NCBI RefSeq assembly: GCF_000331515.1
Contig: NZ_AMZO01000002.1
Span: 310,001-374,000 of the forward strand
Direction: 5' to 3'
Length of the DNA: 64,000 bases
Source of the DNA: Photobacterium marinum
GTDB taxonomy: Bacteria > Pseudomonadota > Gammaproteobacteria > Enterobacterales > Vibrionaceae
In this document: positions 30,424 through 38,975 of the stretch, piece by piece
Layout of the letters: the number at the start of each line of letters is the position of its first letter
Position numbering within the stretch: position 1 is the stretch's first letter
The notes under the pieces: model-generated
Databases searched by the model: none
The model's input: the letters and a program-made list of their open reading frames with translations, nothing else
Told to the model about the DNA's origin: nothing
Position numbers and translations under genes: made by a program

Positions 30424-30834
30424 ATGAGAATCTCTCACAAACGTAAAGTTCAGCTAAAGCTACAAAAGCGTTTCAAAGCAACCGTAGCGGTAGCAAAGCC
30501 GGCAGCAGCTAAAAAAGATGCTGTGAAAAAAGCACCAACTGCAGAAACAGTAAAAGCTGCTCCAGCGGCAAAACCTGTTGAAGAGAAAAAGCCAGTTGAA
30601 GCGGCAGCACCTGTTGCAGCTCAAGTGTCTCTGACTCCAAAACAGCAGGCAGTGCTTGATATCGTGGTTAAGAATGCTGAAGGCATTAACCCTAAAGGTA
30701 TCGGTCTTGAGGCTGGCCAGGAAGACTCAAAAGCAGCTTCTTGGGCAACCGGTGCGCTGAAAAAACTGACTGAAGAAGGTCTGGTTGAGCGCATCCAATT
30801 GGCAGGTAACAAAGTTCTTTACAAAGCACTTTAA
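30424..30834 (+). CDS. Histone-H1-like basic protein with C-terminal winged helix
   Basis: The 136-residue protein falls into two parts. Residues 1-65 are rich in Lys, Ala and Pro with AAKKDAVKKAP-like repeats, like a histone H1 tail. Residues 70-136 (LTPKQQAVLDIVVKN...GALKKLTEEGLVERIQLAGNKVLYKAL) look like a small winged-helix domain. A nucleic-acid-binding role is a reasonable inference; the family is not recognised with certainty. The start has GGAGTAGGAA upstream. It is monocistronic, with a hairpin at 30846-30871. Confidence 0.75.
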   Translation: MRISHKRKVQLKLQKRFKATVAVAKPAAAKKDAVKKAPTAETVKAAPAAKPVEEKKPVEAAAPVAAQVSLTPKQQAVLDIVVKNAEGINPKGIGLEAGQEDSKAASWATGALKKLTEEGLVERIQLAGNKVLYKAL

Positions 30835-30845
30835 TGACTGCCGAG

Positions 30846-30871
30846 CCCGTTCCTGTGGCAACAGGAACGGG
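30846..30871 (+). terminator. Hairpin after the H1-like gene
   Basis: Perfect 11-bp stem CCCGTTCCTGT / ACAGGAACGGG with GGCA loop, twelve bases after the stop. The following sequence is only moderately T-rich, so termination is likely but not certain. Confidence 0.65.
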
Positions 30872-31184
30872 TGTCCCTTCCCATTTATTTTACCGGCTTC
30901 TCAGCCTCTGGCTATCTTTTACCGACCCTTCGTTATTCTTACTGAATCTTCGAATTCATCCCGTTATCATTTTTGATACTCAAAATCTCTGCTTGTTCAC
31001 TTTGCCTAACAGCTTCGACAATTCTTCGTTAATTAAGTATTAAATACGAGATGGATTGGCTAATTTGTCTGATTGTTTAGACTTCCTTTCATTTTGCTGA
31101 CAACTGTCGTTATTTCGGGTCTCTGCTATAACTTAGCTATGACACTAAAATTTCTCATGAGGCCTGAGCTCGGAGGCAGTAGGT
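30872..31184. other. Intergenic region
   Basis: About 310 bases with overlapping short frames that lack ribosome sites. The right end carries the CGGAGG ribosome site of the next gene. Nothing else recognised. Confidence 0.4.
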
Positions 31185-31490
31185 ATGACGATGATAAGTG
31201 CTAGGGAATTTGCAGACTGGCTTCGACATCGCTTCGCTGATGAAGAACGAGGAGTTTGCCTGACCCGGGAAGACATTAATCAGCTGACAGGCAGACAGAG
31301 CTTTACGCTGGGTTTTGTCCACGATATCCATTATGAGTTGATGCAACATGGTATGGCATTTGTAACTGATACCTCCAGAGAGATGTTTTATCTGGTGCCG
31401 ATCTCTGACAAGTCATGGCGGGAAAGGTTAGAAGATCAATATGAGAGGGAGCTTTTTTGTAACGTCTTACCCCTCGATAAATCTGGCTGA
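31185..31490 (+). CDS. Small protein of unknown function
   Basis: The 101-residue product begins MTMISAREFADWLRHRFADEERG and has CGGAGG eight bases before its ATG, which supports translation. Residues 27-70 (LTREDINQLTGRQSFTLGFVHDIHYELMQHGMAFV) could form a winged-helix-like fold, but I do not recognise a family. No signal peptide or membrane segment. It stands alone and converges on aspC. Confidence 0.65.
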   Translation: MTMISAREFADWLRHRFADEERGVCLTREDINQLTGRQSFTLGFVHDIHYELMQHGMAFVTDTSREMFYLVPISDKSWRERLEDQYERELFCNVLPLDKSG

Positions 31491-31644
31491 GGAAGTAAGG
31501 AAAAGCCGTGAGCGTGAAAAAGCATCTGATAATGATGAGATCAACGGAGTCAGAAATAAACCGAACGGCGGAGATAAATAGTCTTCCAGCAGACAGAATC
31601 AATAAGCGATTTTAGTACGTGTTTGTTCTGACTGTAGGAGATGA

Positions 31645-31673
31645 ATTAAAAAAGGGCGCATTATGCGCCCTTT
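31645..31673 (-). terminator. Terminator of aspC
   Basis: AAAGGGCGCA / TGCGCCCTTT stem with a three-base loop; on the minus strand it runs into six T residues, 32 bases beyond the aspC stop. Confidence 0.88.
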
Positions 31674-31704
31674 GTTCTGCTTACTTTAAACGGAAAGTGA
31701 TAAC

Positions 31705-32895
31705 TTAAATTACAGCAGCAATACCTTTACACAGTGGCAGCATGTTAGATTTAGTCATACCGGCAACACTGATACGGCCAGAACCTACGATGTAGATACC
31801 GAATTCTTCTTTCAGGCGGTTAACCTGATCTTTGTTTAGGCCAGAGAAAGAGAACATACCATTCTGACGTTCAATGAAGCTGAAGTCTGCCTCAACACCT
31901 TGCTCTTTCAGGGTTTGAACGAACAGAACACGCATTTCCTGGATACGGTCGCGCATCTCTGCCAGTTCCTGCTCCCAATCAGTACGTAGTGCGTCGTCGT
32001 TCAGGATTTCAGTAACTACTGCCGCACCGTGTGCTGGTGGGTTTGAGTAAATAACGCGGGCAATGGTTTTCACCTGGCTGAATGCTGTTGTTGATTGCTC
32101 TGCATCTTTGGCAACCAGAGTAAAGGCACCGACACGCTCGTTATACAGGCCAAAGTTCTTTGAGAACGAGCTTGCAATCAGCAGCTCTTCACATTTAGCG
32201 GCAAAAATACGCAGGCCCTGAGCGTCTTCTTCAACACCGTTTGCAAAACCCTGGTAAGCAAAGTCAAACATTGGCAGCAGCTGTTTTTCAACACAAAGCT
32301 CTGCCAGTTTTTGCCACTGTGCTGCATCTGGGTCGATACCGGTAGGGTTGTGACAGCAGCCGTGCAGCAGAACAACATCGCCAGGTGCAGCATTTGCCAG
32401 ATCAGCAATTGCAGCATCGAAATCCATGTCTTTGGTTTCAGCGTCATAGTAGGTGTACTCGGCAATTTCCAAACCGGCAGCAGAGAACACACCCTTGTGG
32501 TTAGCCCAGGTCGGATTGCTCAGCCATACCTTTACATCACCTAGCTGGCGCTTAATGAATTCCGCAGCCAGACGCAGGGCACCTGTACCACCCGGAGCCT
32601 GTGCAGTTTGAGCGCGCTTGTCTGAAATAATTGAAGAATCAGCACCGAACAGCAGGCGCTGAACTGCCAGACCATACTCTGGCGTACCAGGGATCGCTAG
32701 GTAAGATTTGGTGGTTTCTTTTTCCAGCAGGATTGCTTCTGCTTTCTTTACCGTTGCCAGAACAGGAGTATTGCTAGACTCGTCTTTATAGATACCAACA
32801 CCAAGGTTGATTTTTTCAGCACGGGTATCTTTTTTGAACTCTTCAGTAAGGCCAAGAATGGGGTCGGCAGGTGCGGCGGTAATTTTTTCAAACAT
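31705..32895 (-). CDS. aspC: AspC, aspartate aminotransferase
   Basis: AspC (396 residues, same as E. coli) is a cytosolic PLP enzyme of fold type I that interconverts aspartate plus 2-oxoglutarate with oxaloacetate plus glutamate and also acts on aromatic amino acids. Family segments include [39 protein letters not shown], the PLP lysine in [16 protein letters not shown], and [12 protein letters not shown] set the start at 32895, which gives the family N-terminus; the frame runs back to 32922. Its position and orientation relative to gloC and asnS match E. coli. Confidence 0.96.
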   Translation of the reverse strand: MFEKITAAPADPILGLTEEFKKDTRAEKINLGVGIYKDESSNTPVLATVKKAEAILLEKETTKSYLAIPGTPEYGLAVQRLLFGADSSIISDKRAQTAQAPGGTGALRLAAEFIKRQLGDVKVWLSNPTWANHKGVFSAAGLEIAEYTYYDAETKDMDFDAAIADLANAAPGDVVLLHGCCHNPTGIDPDAAQWQKLAELCVEKQLLPMFDFAYQGFANGVEEDAQGLRIFAAKCEELLIASSFSKNFGLYNERVGAFTLVAKDAEQSTTAFSQVKTIARVIYSNPPAHGAAVVTEILNDDALRTDWEQELAEMRDRIQEMRVLFVQTLKEQGVEADFSFIERQNGMFSFSGLNKDQVNRLKEEFGIYIVGSGRISVAGMTKSNMLPLCKGIAAVI

Positions 32896-33192
32896 TGTGG
32901 TCATCCATGCAGTTAAATACAAACGGTCATACCTCTATTTATACCTCTTGTCAGCAAACATTGACAACATATTGCAACAATTTCATTAATTATTTTTGCA
33001 GAGTGGCTCATAGTTATAGCTTTTGCGTAACCTCCGGCATATCTGCCTATAAACAATAGCATTATTCTGCAAGAAACTTACGACAAAAAGTTACCCAACT
33101 AGGCGGTATAACCAGCTTTTAGGCTTTGATTTTGTTTGAATTTCAGTCAAAGAGGTAAATTTACTAGATTTATTGGCTTATCAATTAATTGA

Positions 33193-33208
33193 TGTGAAAC
33201 TGATCACG
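33193..33208. promoter_or_regulatory. Candidate CRP site upstream of the sugar transporter
   Basis: TGTGA-AACTGA-TCACG matches the CRP core at nine of ten bases, about 235 bases before the transporter start. Confidence 0.55.
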
Positions 33209-33254
33209 GATGGTAGGGGTGGCCTTCACATAGGATTACAACCCGAAGGAATTT

Positions 33255-33375
33255 GGTCAAATATGATGAAAACGGTCTGTTTTTGACCCTTAAGGACATA
33301 AAAATCCTGCTTTAGCGGTCTCCGTGCGTTAAACATGCCAAATCATAATTATTTCTCTATCCATCATATTTGACC
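33255..33375. repeat. 14-bp inverted repeat with TTTGACC half-sites
   Basis: GGTCAAATATGATG (33255-33268) is repeated in inverted form as CATCATATTTGACC (33362-33375), with no mismatch. A third half-site TTTGACC lies at 33282-33288, forming GGTCAAA-N20-TTTGACC with the first. This looks like a multi-site operator able to loop DNA. Confidence 0.55.
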
Positions 33376-33442
33376 GAGGTTGGAAACTGGCTGCGGCAGA
33401 ATAAAAATAACAGCTGTCGTGGTGATTATCGGGGAATTCTCA

Positions 33443-34798
33443 ATGGAAAAGCCACGTCTGACGTTTTGGCAAATATGGAATATGAGCTTCGGCTTTATGG
33501 GTATTCAGTTTGGTTTCGGCCTGCAGAATGCCAATGTGAGTCGGATTTTTGAAACACTCGGTGCAAGTATCGATCAAATCCCTATCTTATGGATCGCTGC
33601 GCCGCTTACCGGTTTATTGGTACAGCCAATTATCGGCTACTTCAGTGACCGCACCTGGACTGTTCTGGGTCGTCGTCGTCCTTACTTTTTATTCGGTGCT
33701 ATTGCATCATCCCTGGCATTAATCATCATGCCGTTCTCCCCATATCTTTGGGTGGCTGCAGGGATGCTGTGGATCCTTGATGCCTCGATTAACATCTCTA
33801 TGGAACCTTTCCGTGCCTTGGTTGCAGATAACCTGCCTTCCGAGCAGCGTACACAAGGTTTTGCTGTTCAGACATTTTTCATCGGTGTTGGCTCTGTTGT
33901 TGCTTCAGCCATGCCTTACCTGCTAAGCAATGTGTTTGAAGTAGCGAATACCGCGCCTGCCGGTGAAGTTCCATCATCTGTGAAAATCTCGTTCATCTGT
34001 GGTGCTATCGTATTTATCGGTTCTATTGTGTGGACAGTGCTACGCACCAAAGAATACAGCCCACAGGAGTTGGCTAAATTTCATAACGAACAATTTAAGC
34101 CGGAAGAACAAAAAGCTGATTTACGTGAAATCTTCACTGACATTAAAGCGATGCCAAAAACCATGGTACAGCTGGCTGTAGTCCAGTTCTTCTCGTGGTT
34201 TGCTCTTTTCGCAATGTGGATTTACACCACATCAGCAGTAACCACGTACATCTTTGGTACATCAGATACCAGCTCTGCACTTTATAACGAAGGTGCTGAT
34301 TGGGTTGGCTTATGCTTTGCCGCGTATAACGGTATTTCGGCCTTGGCTGCATTTGCGCTTCCATGGCTGGCGCAGCGCACCAGCCGTAAATTTGTGCATA
34401 GTCTGAGCTTGGTTATAGGTGGTGCTAGCCTTGCTTCGATTGCCCTTATCGATAACCCGGCAATGCTAATGCTGAATATGGTCGGCATTGGCCTTGCGTG
34501 GGCGAGTATCCTGTGTATGCCTTACGCTATTCTGGCTGGCGCTCTGCCTGTGAAGAAAATGGGCTTCTACATGGGGGTATTTAACTTCTTCATCGTTCTG
34601 CCTCAGATCCTGGCTGCAGGCATTCTTGGCTTCTTCACTCGCTGGGCATTTGAAGGGAATACTATGATGGCAATCGTACTGGGCGGTGTTTCTATGATTT
34701 TCGCCGGTATGATGGTTTGTACCGTACGTGATGAAGATGAACCAAATAAAGTTGACCAGGACGATACACACAGTGCAGCAAAAACCGCAACTGTTTAA
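33443..34798 (+). CDS. MFS sugar transporter, SLC45/maltose-sucrose type
   Basis: The 451-residue protein has twelve predicted membrane segments and features of the glycoside-type MFS carriers related to SLC45 and maltose/sucrose transporters: FWQIWNMSFGFMGIQFGFGLQNANVSRIF at the start, DRTWTVLGRRRPYFL between helices 2 and 3, and FRALVADNLPSEQRTQGFAVQ. An alpha-glucoside substrate is likely but no glycosidase lies beside it. I set the start at the ATG at 33443, preceded by GGGGA. Expected to be under CRP and a local regulator (see the upstream region). Confidence 0.85.
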   Translation: MEKPRLTFWQIWNMSFGFMGIQFGFGLQNANVSRIFETLGASIDQIPILWIAAPLTGLLVQPIIGYFSDRTWTVLGRRRPYFLFGAIASSLALIIMPFSPYLWVAAGMLWILDASINISMEPFRALVADNLPSEQRTQGFAVQTFFIGVGSVVASAMPYLLSNVFEVANTAPAGEVPSSVKISFICGAIVFIGSIVWTVLRTKEYSPQELAKFHNEQFKPEEQKADLREIFTDIKAMPKTMVQLAVVQFFSWFALFAMWIYTTSAVTTYIFGTSDTSSALYNEGADWVGLCFAAYNGISALAAFALPWLAQRTSRKFVHSLSLVIGGASLASIALIDNPAMLMLNMVGIGLAWASILCMPYAILAGALPVKKMGFYMGVFNFFIVLPQILAAGILGFFTRWAFEGNTMMAIVLGGVSMIFAGMMVCTVRDEDEPNKVDQDDTHSAAKTATV

Positions 34799-34824
34799 CG
34801 TCTGAATAAGTTCATCCCCCTAAG

Positions 34825-34855
34825 AGCCGCCCAACATACCGGGCGGCTTTTTTTG
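34825..34855 (+). terminator. Terminator of the sugar transporter gene
   Basis: AGCCGCCC / GGGCGGCT stem with an eight-base loop followed by seven or more T residues, 27 bases after the stop. Confidence 0.9.
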
Positions 34856-34997
34856 TTGTCAGTTAATAGATTGAATGTGTTTGCTTTAAGTGTATTGCAT
34901 GGGTGAGCCGTAGAAATATTACCTGTAATTTGTGGTTCTAGATTTATAAGCAAAACAACAGGTATAGGGGGGAGCTATACCTGTTATTTTCATGATT

Positions 34998-36239
34998 TTA
35001 ATGAGCGATTTGTTGCTTTAGGTGGTTATATTTTTCGCTCTGTTGATCTTTTTCAGCGCAAACGCTTAATAGATCATCTATGAAATGATCAAGTGCTCTT
35101 TGCTCAATTTGCTTGATTCGGGTTTGCTGCTCTTCTGTCAGCATGTGATACATTGTTGAAGCACCAAAATCCCCAAAGATGATATTGGCTTTTTCATCAA
35201 ACAGAGTGTTGTGCGCGTATAAGTCACCGTGACACACTTGATTTGAGTGTATATGCTCAAACACCCGCTTCATTTGTACAATGATTTTTTCTATCTGTTC
35301 AATGGACAGCGTAAAGCCCTCAGGGAAGGTATCGCGGGTGCAACTATTAAAACACGGTGGTAGGCCTAAGTTTTTATAGTGAGAGGGAATCAAGTTCATA
35401 ATTAAAGCTGAATACCTTTCTTCATTCACTTGCGCTAATGACTGTACCAGGTTTGGGTGATTACCGACCTTCAGACAAGCCCGCAATTCATCTTCCGGAT
35501 AACCATCGCTGGTTACTTCACCTTTAAACACTTTAACGGCAATATCACTAGGAAAAGCAGTTTGCTCTGTATTCCAGCTGGCTTTTGAAATAACTCCAGA
35601 GGCACCTTGCCCCAGAACATTTTGTAAAGAGAAACTGGATGATGGGACTTCAGGGACAGAGTTAATATTAATATCTGACTGGCTGAATGGATTACCAGAA
35701 AAAGATAGCCAGGCCAGCTTAGGTAAGCCAAGTAATTGATCCGGGCATTCAGTTAGCTGGTTGGCAGAAATACGCACTAACTCAAGGTTGGTAGATTGAG
35801 ATAAAGTTTGCGGTAGATGTGTCAGGCAATTGCCCGCTAAAGCCAACTTTTGCAAGCGAGGTCGCTCGCCTAATGTGTCAGGTAAAGTTTCAATGCGGTT
35901 ATCTGTCAGAATTAGCCAGCGTAATTTTGGTGGTAATGAGTTTTTTGGTACGTACTTGATTTGATTAGACTTAAATCCCACCATTTCAAGGTTTTGGCAT
36001 TGTCCAAGTACTTCAGGTAGCGTCTCAAAACAGTTGTTTGAGGCGAAAATGATTTTAAGCTTTTTGAGTTGGGTCAGCTCTTGTGGCAATGACGATAATG
36101 AATTGTTGGTTAAATCAAGAATCTCTAGGCTATCGGCCAGTTGCAAAATCTCTAATGGAAATGATGTTAAGCTTTCAGATAGTTTTAAGTGCTTGATGCC
36201 GGTTAATTGACCTGATTTTAGCTGAGAAACTGTATGCAA
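34998..36239 (-). CDS. Leucine-rich-repeat protein kinase
   Basis: The 413-residue protein joins about eight N-terminal leucine-rich repeats (residues 15-185, pattern LxxLxLxxNxLxxLP) to a Hanks-type protein kinase domain (about 205-390). The kinase core looks complete: glycine loop LGQGASGVISKA, ATP-binding lysine in IAVKVFKG, catalytic loop CHGDLYAHN (HxDxxxxN) and the DFG motif in IFGDFGAS. No signal peptide or membrane segment. The frame starts with TTG at 36239 and the ribosome site is poor, so the exact start is uncertain. There is no phosphatase or other partner beside it. Substrate unknown. Confidence 0.85.
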   Translation of the reverse strand: MHTVSQLKSGQLTGIKHLKLSESLTSFPLEILQLADSLEILDLTNNSLSSLPQELTQLKKLKIIFASNNCFETLPEVLGQCQNLEMVGFKSNQIKYVPKNSLPPKLRWLILTDNRIETLPDTLGERPRLQKLALAGNCLTHLPQTLSQSTNLELVRISANQLTECPDQLLGLPKLAWLSFSGNPFSQSDININSVPEVPSSSFSLQNVLGQGASGVISKASWNTEQTAFPSDIAVKVFKGEVTSDGYPEDELRACLKVGNHPNLVQSLAQVNEERYSALIMNLIPSHYKNLGLPPCFNSCTRDTFPEGFTLSIEQIEKIIVQMKRVFEHIHSNQVCHGDLYAHNTLFDEKANIIFGDFGASTMYHMLTEEQQTRIKQIEQRALDHFIDDLLSVCAEKDQQSEKYNHLKQQIAH

Positions 36240-36557
36240 AATGGTGAACCCGTGGTGAGAGTAAAAAACGGCGGATAGTCTACTAGAAAAGTGAGTAGTA
36301 AGGGTAGGGGGGCGTGAGGCTGGAATCTTGCTTGATCTTGTTGGGAGCTTTGTTAGTGCTTTTTAATTGGCTGATGTACAGAATACTGATTCTATTTTCC
36401 AGTTTCCTATACTGTTTGTGGTTTGTTCGTTCCTGCTTGGGAGGAGAAGGTTTTAAAGGCACTATATTGATTACTATCTTGATTAACTTGATCAAAAAAT
36501 CTGGCGACAGGTTAGCCCTACCGCCAGATTAGTTTTTAACTACGGTTTTCTGCGTGG
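36240..36557. other. Region between TonB receptor and LRR kinase
   Basis: It contains the TonB receptor terminator (36494-36535) and a purine-rich stretch near 36300. A 72-codon plus-strand frame (36314-36532) starts at GTG and runs into the terminator; I do not call it. Confidence 0.4.
36494..36535 (-). terminator. Terminator of the TonB receptor gene
   Basis: AATCTGGCG / CGCCAGATT stem with a 15-base loop; on the minus strand it leads into a T-rich tract, 23 bases past the receptor stop. Confidence 0.8.
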
Positions 36558-38975
36558 TTATAGCTTGTAGTTGAAGTTAAGCGTGGCGTTACGCTCTTCT
36601 CCAGGCATACCGCCTGCGAACATTGCCTTGCTGTAGTACCTTTCGTCAAACAGGTTATTGATGTTCAGATGAATCTGCCAGTTATCCTGGCCATAGCTCA
36701 GGCCGGTATCAACAACGGTATAACTAGGTAGATAAGCATCCGGAATACCGAATGGCTTGGCTGCAATGCTGCGTTCGCTAACATATTGGCCGCCAAGGCT
36801 GATATTCAGCGGGTTTTGTAGTGGGAACCAGTCTGCGCCATATGTTATCCAGGCTCCGGCTGTAATGCGCGGAATGCCTTTCTTACGAGTATCATAGCTT
36901 GTACTGTTGGGATTAGTTTTATCTCTCGCTTCCTGATAAAGGGCGTTTAGATTCAGTTTCCACTTCTCTCCGATAAAGGCATTCATGTCCAGTTCGACAC
37001 CTTGTGTTTTTTCCTCACCGTCGTAGAAATACTTCTCAATTTCCGGCCCTGATACTCCTTCCTCATAGTCTGGGTTGCTGTATCTCAGGTTGGTTTTTCG
37101 GGTATCGAAAAGAACGAGAGATGTCAGCATTTGATCGTCAAAGGCTTTATACCGCATGCCCAAATCGTAGCTGATGGATTCAGAGTCTTTTCTGTCATCG
37201 TCATTGCCTTTAATAGACCCGGTGACGCTATATGCTGTTCGGCCTTTAGCATAGTTGATAAAGAACGACAGATCATCAATTGGCATATAGCTTAGGCCAA
37301 GGTTATAGGTGATACCGTTATCTTTAGTGTCAGCCTCTGGTGTCGGTTCGGCGGCACTCTTACGATAGCGCGGGTCAACGCCGAAATGCTGGTAAGTTTG
37401 GGAAACTTCGTTAAAGGCTACACCAACGCGGGAGGTAAAGCCGTAACCCAGATACCCGACATGCTGAACGCCAACGCCCCATGCCTGGACACCTTTTTCA
37501 TAGTTTGAAGTAACCAGAGGATCGTAGTCTTCAAAGTTGCCAGAGCCCCAGTTAGGGTTATTGATGTCATAAATATAGGGCAGGTTGCCCTGGTAGATTA
37601 CTTTGCCGGAAGCTTTGTCTTTGATGACTTTATCTGCGTCATAACTAGATGATTGTTTGAAGCGAATGCTGCGGTCTTCATAGTTGGCGTTAAGCAGCAA
37701 TTCGTTACTGATGTTACCAAGGTCAAAGTGGTAATGTAGATCGGCGAAGTACTGCCATGATTTTTCATGCGCTGCGACTTTACGGTATTCCTGACGTCGA
37801 GCCGCAAATGGGTAGAGCACGTCATTTTCAACCAGTGGTGCTCGTGGAGCCTTGTTTTGTTTGTAGTAAACATAGTTATAAGCACCGGTCTGACGGACAA
37901 AACCGGACTCATAATCACGGTATTGAATCTGCTGGTTCAGGAACAGGTCACTGGTTAAGTCAATATTATGGCTGATCTTGATTCTTAGCTCTTCACCTTC
38001 ATTGGCTTTCGCCATAGGGGATACCAGGCTGGCATTACCGATGTTGTGCGGTGTAAGGCCGTTGCTGTTACTCATGCTGTCAATCAGTTGTTGACGCTGG
38101 GCCGGAGTTAGGTTTGCTGTGCCTGGCATAAGATCTGCTGCAGTTACTTCACCGGCCGGTTTTCCGCTGGCCGAAGCAGCATTGTAGATACGAACCGGAT
38201 CGCCGATTGAGTCCACCTTGATGGCATCTTTGATGTAGGCGGTGGATAGCAGAATATTCTGATCTTCTGTTAGCTGGTATTTCAGAGAGCCATAGATTTC
38301 ATCTCTGTCCTGACCAACATTACGATAACCCTCGCTGCGGGCGGCTTTTGCCACCAATCGGTAGGCAAGGTCATCGGTCAGACCAGCGGTTGTATCCACC
38401 GCTACCGAGCGGGTGTTCCATTGGCCAACTTCAACATCAACAGAATGGCTTGGGGCAAACTGAGGTTTTTTCTCAATTAGGTTGATGATGCCGCCAGCGC
38501 TGCCCATACCATACAGTCCCGTCGCCGGGCCTTTCAGAACTTCAACGGATTCGACATTAGTGAGGGAGCGGGTTGGGTTGAATACGTTTCCTAATCCTGC
38601 GCCACCGTACATACCATCGTAAGTGTAATTAACGTCTAGTCCCCGGATAGCCAGATTGTCGCCGATACCATAGTTATTACCGGCTTGAGTGATGCCGCTG
38701 ATGTTACGCAGGATATCCTGCAGATCATCAGCTCCCTGTTCTTTAATTAGCTCCGAGCTGACAATTACAACAGGTGCGGGTGTTTGCATCAGGGACATAT
38801 CAGATTTGGTGGCAAGACCTGAATCTAATATCAGCTGATGTTGTGTGCCTACTACAGTGATCGTATCTATGTCACTGTTTGTTTGAGTGTGTCCGTCGGT
38901 CTCAGCAAATGAATGAAAAGGTGAAAGTGCAGATGCACAGGCAACTGCAATAAGTGAAAGCTTGTAATTATTCAT
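36558..38975 (-). CDS. TonB-dependent siderophore receptor
   Basis: The 805-residue outer-membrane receptor has a signal peptide ending at SFA (about residue 24), a TonB box (DTITVVGT), a plug domain with VESVEVLKGPATGLYGMGSAGGIINL, and a 22-strand type barrel to the C-terminus (FDERYYSKAMFAGGMPGEERNATLNFNYKL). The GPATGLYG plug motif is typical of ferric-siderophore receptors of the FhuE/FpvA type. The siderophore is unknown and no synthesis or ABC genes are adjacent. A Fur-box-like site lies 40-60 bases upstream, so iron repression is likely. Confidence 0.88.
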   Translation of the reverse strand: MNNYKLSLIAVACASALSPFHSFAETDGHTQTNSDIDTITVVGTQHQLILDSGLATKSDMSLMQTPAPVVIVSSELIKEQGADDLQDILRNISGITQAGNNYGIGDNLAIRGLDVNYTYDGMYGGAGLGNVFNPTRSLTNVESVEVLKGPATGLYGMGSAGGIINLIEKKPQFAPSHSVDVEVGQWNTRSVAVDTTAGLTDDLAYRLVAKAARSEGYRNVGQDRDEIYGSLKYQLTEDQNILLSTAYIKDAIKVDSIGDPVRIYNAASASGKPAGEVTAADLMPGTANLTPAQRQQLIDSMSNSNGLTPHNIGNASLVSPMAKANEGEELRIKISHNIDLTSDLFLNQQIQYRDYESGFVRQTGAYNYVYYKQNKAPRAPLVENDVLYPFAARRQEYRKVAAHEKSWQYFADLHYHFDLGNISNELLLNANYEDRSIRFKQSSSYDADKVIKDKASGKVIYQGNLPYIYDINNPNWGSGNFEDYDPLVTSNYEKGVQAWGVGVQHVGYLGYGFTSRVGVAFNEVSQTYQHFGVDPRYRKSAAEPTPEADTKDNGITYNLGLSYMPIDDLSFFINYAKGRTAYSVTGSIKGNDDDRKDSESISYDLGMRYKAFDDQMLTSLVLFDTRKTNLRYSNPDYEEGVSGPEIEKYFYDGEEKTQGVELDMNAFIGEKWKLNLNALYQEARDKTNPNSTSYDTRKKGIPRITAGAWITYGADWFPLQNPLNISLGGQYVSERSIAAKPFGIPDAYLPSYTVVDTGLSYGQDNWQIHLNINNLFDERYYSKAMFAGGMPGEERNATLNFNYKL

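Larger units (their letters stand above)
32896..33442. promoter_or_regulatory. Control region of aspC and the sugar MFS gene
   Basis: This 547-base divergent gap holds a CRP-like site (33193-33208) and three GGTCAAA/TTTGACC half-sites (33255-33268, 33282-33288, 33362-33375). The arrangement suggests catabolite control plus a specific regulator acting on the transporter gene. The aspC side is AT-rich and otherwise featureless. Confidence 0.5.

Noticed and set aside
34998..36239. LRR kinase as part of a phage-defence or toxin system
   Set aside because: No nuclease, toxin, phosphatase, mobile element or paired gene is adjacent, so there is no support.
36314..36532. 72-codon hydrophobic frame between the LRR kinase and TonB receptor
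   Set aside because: Starts at GTG, runs into the receptor terminator, and shows no family.
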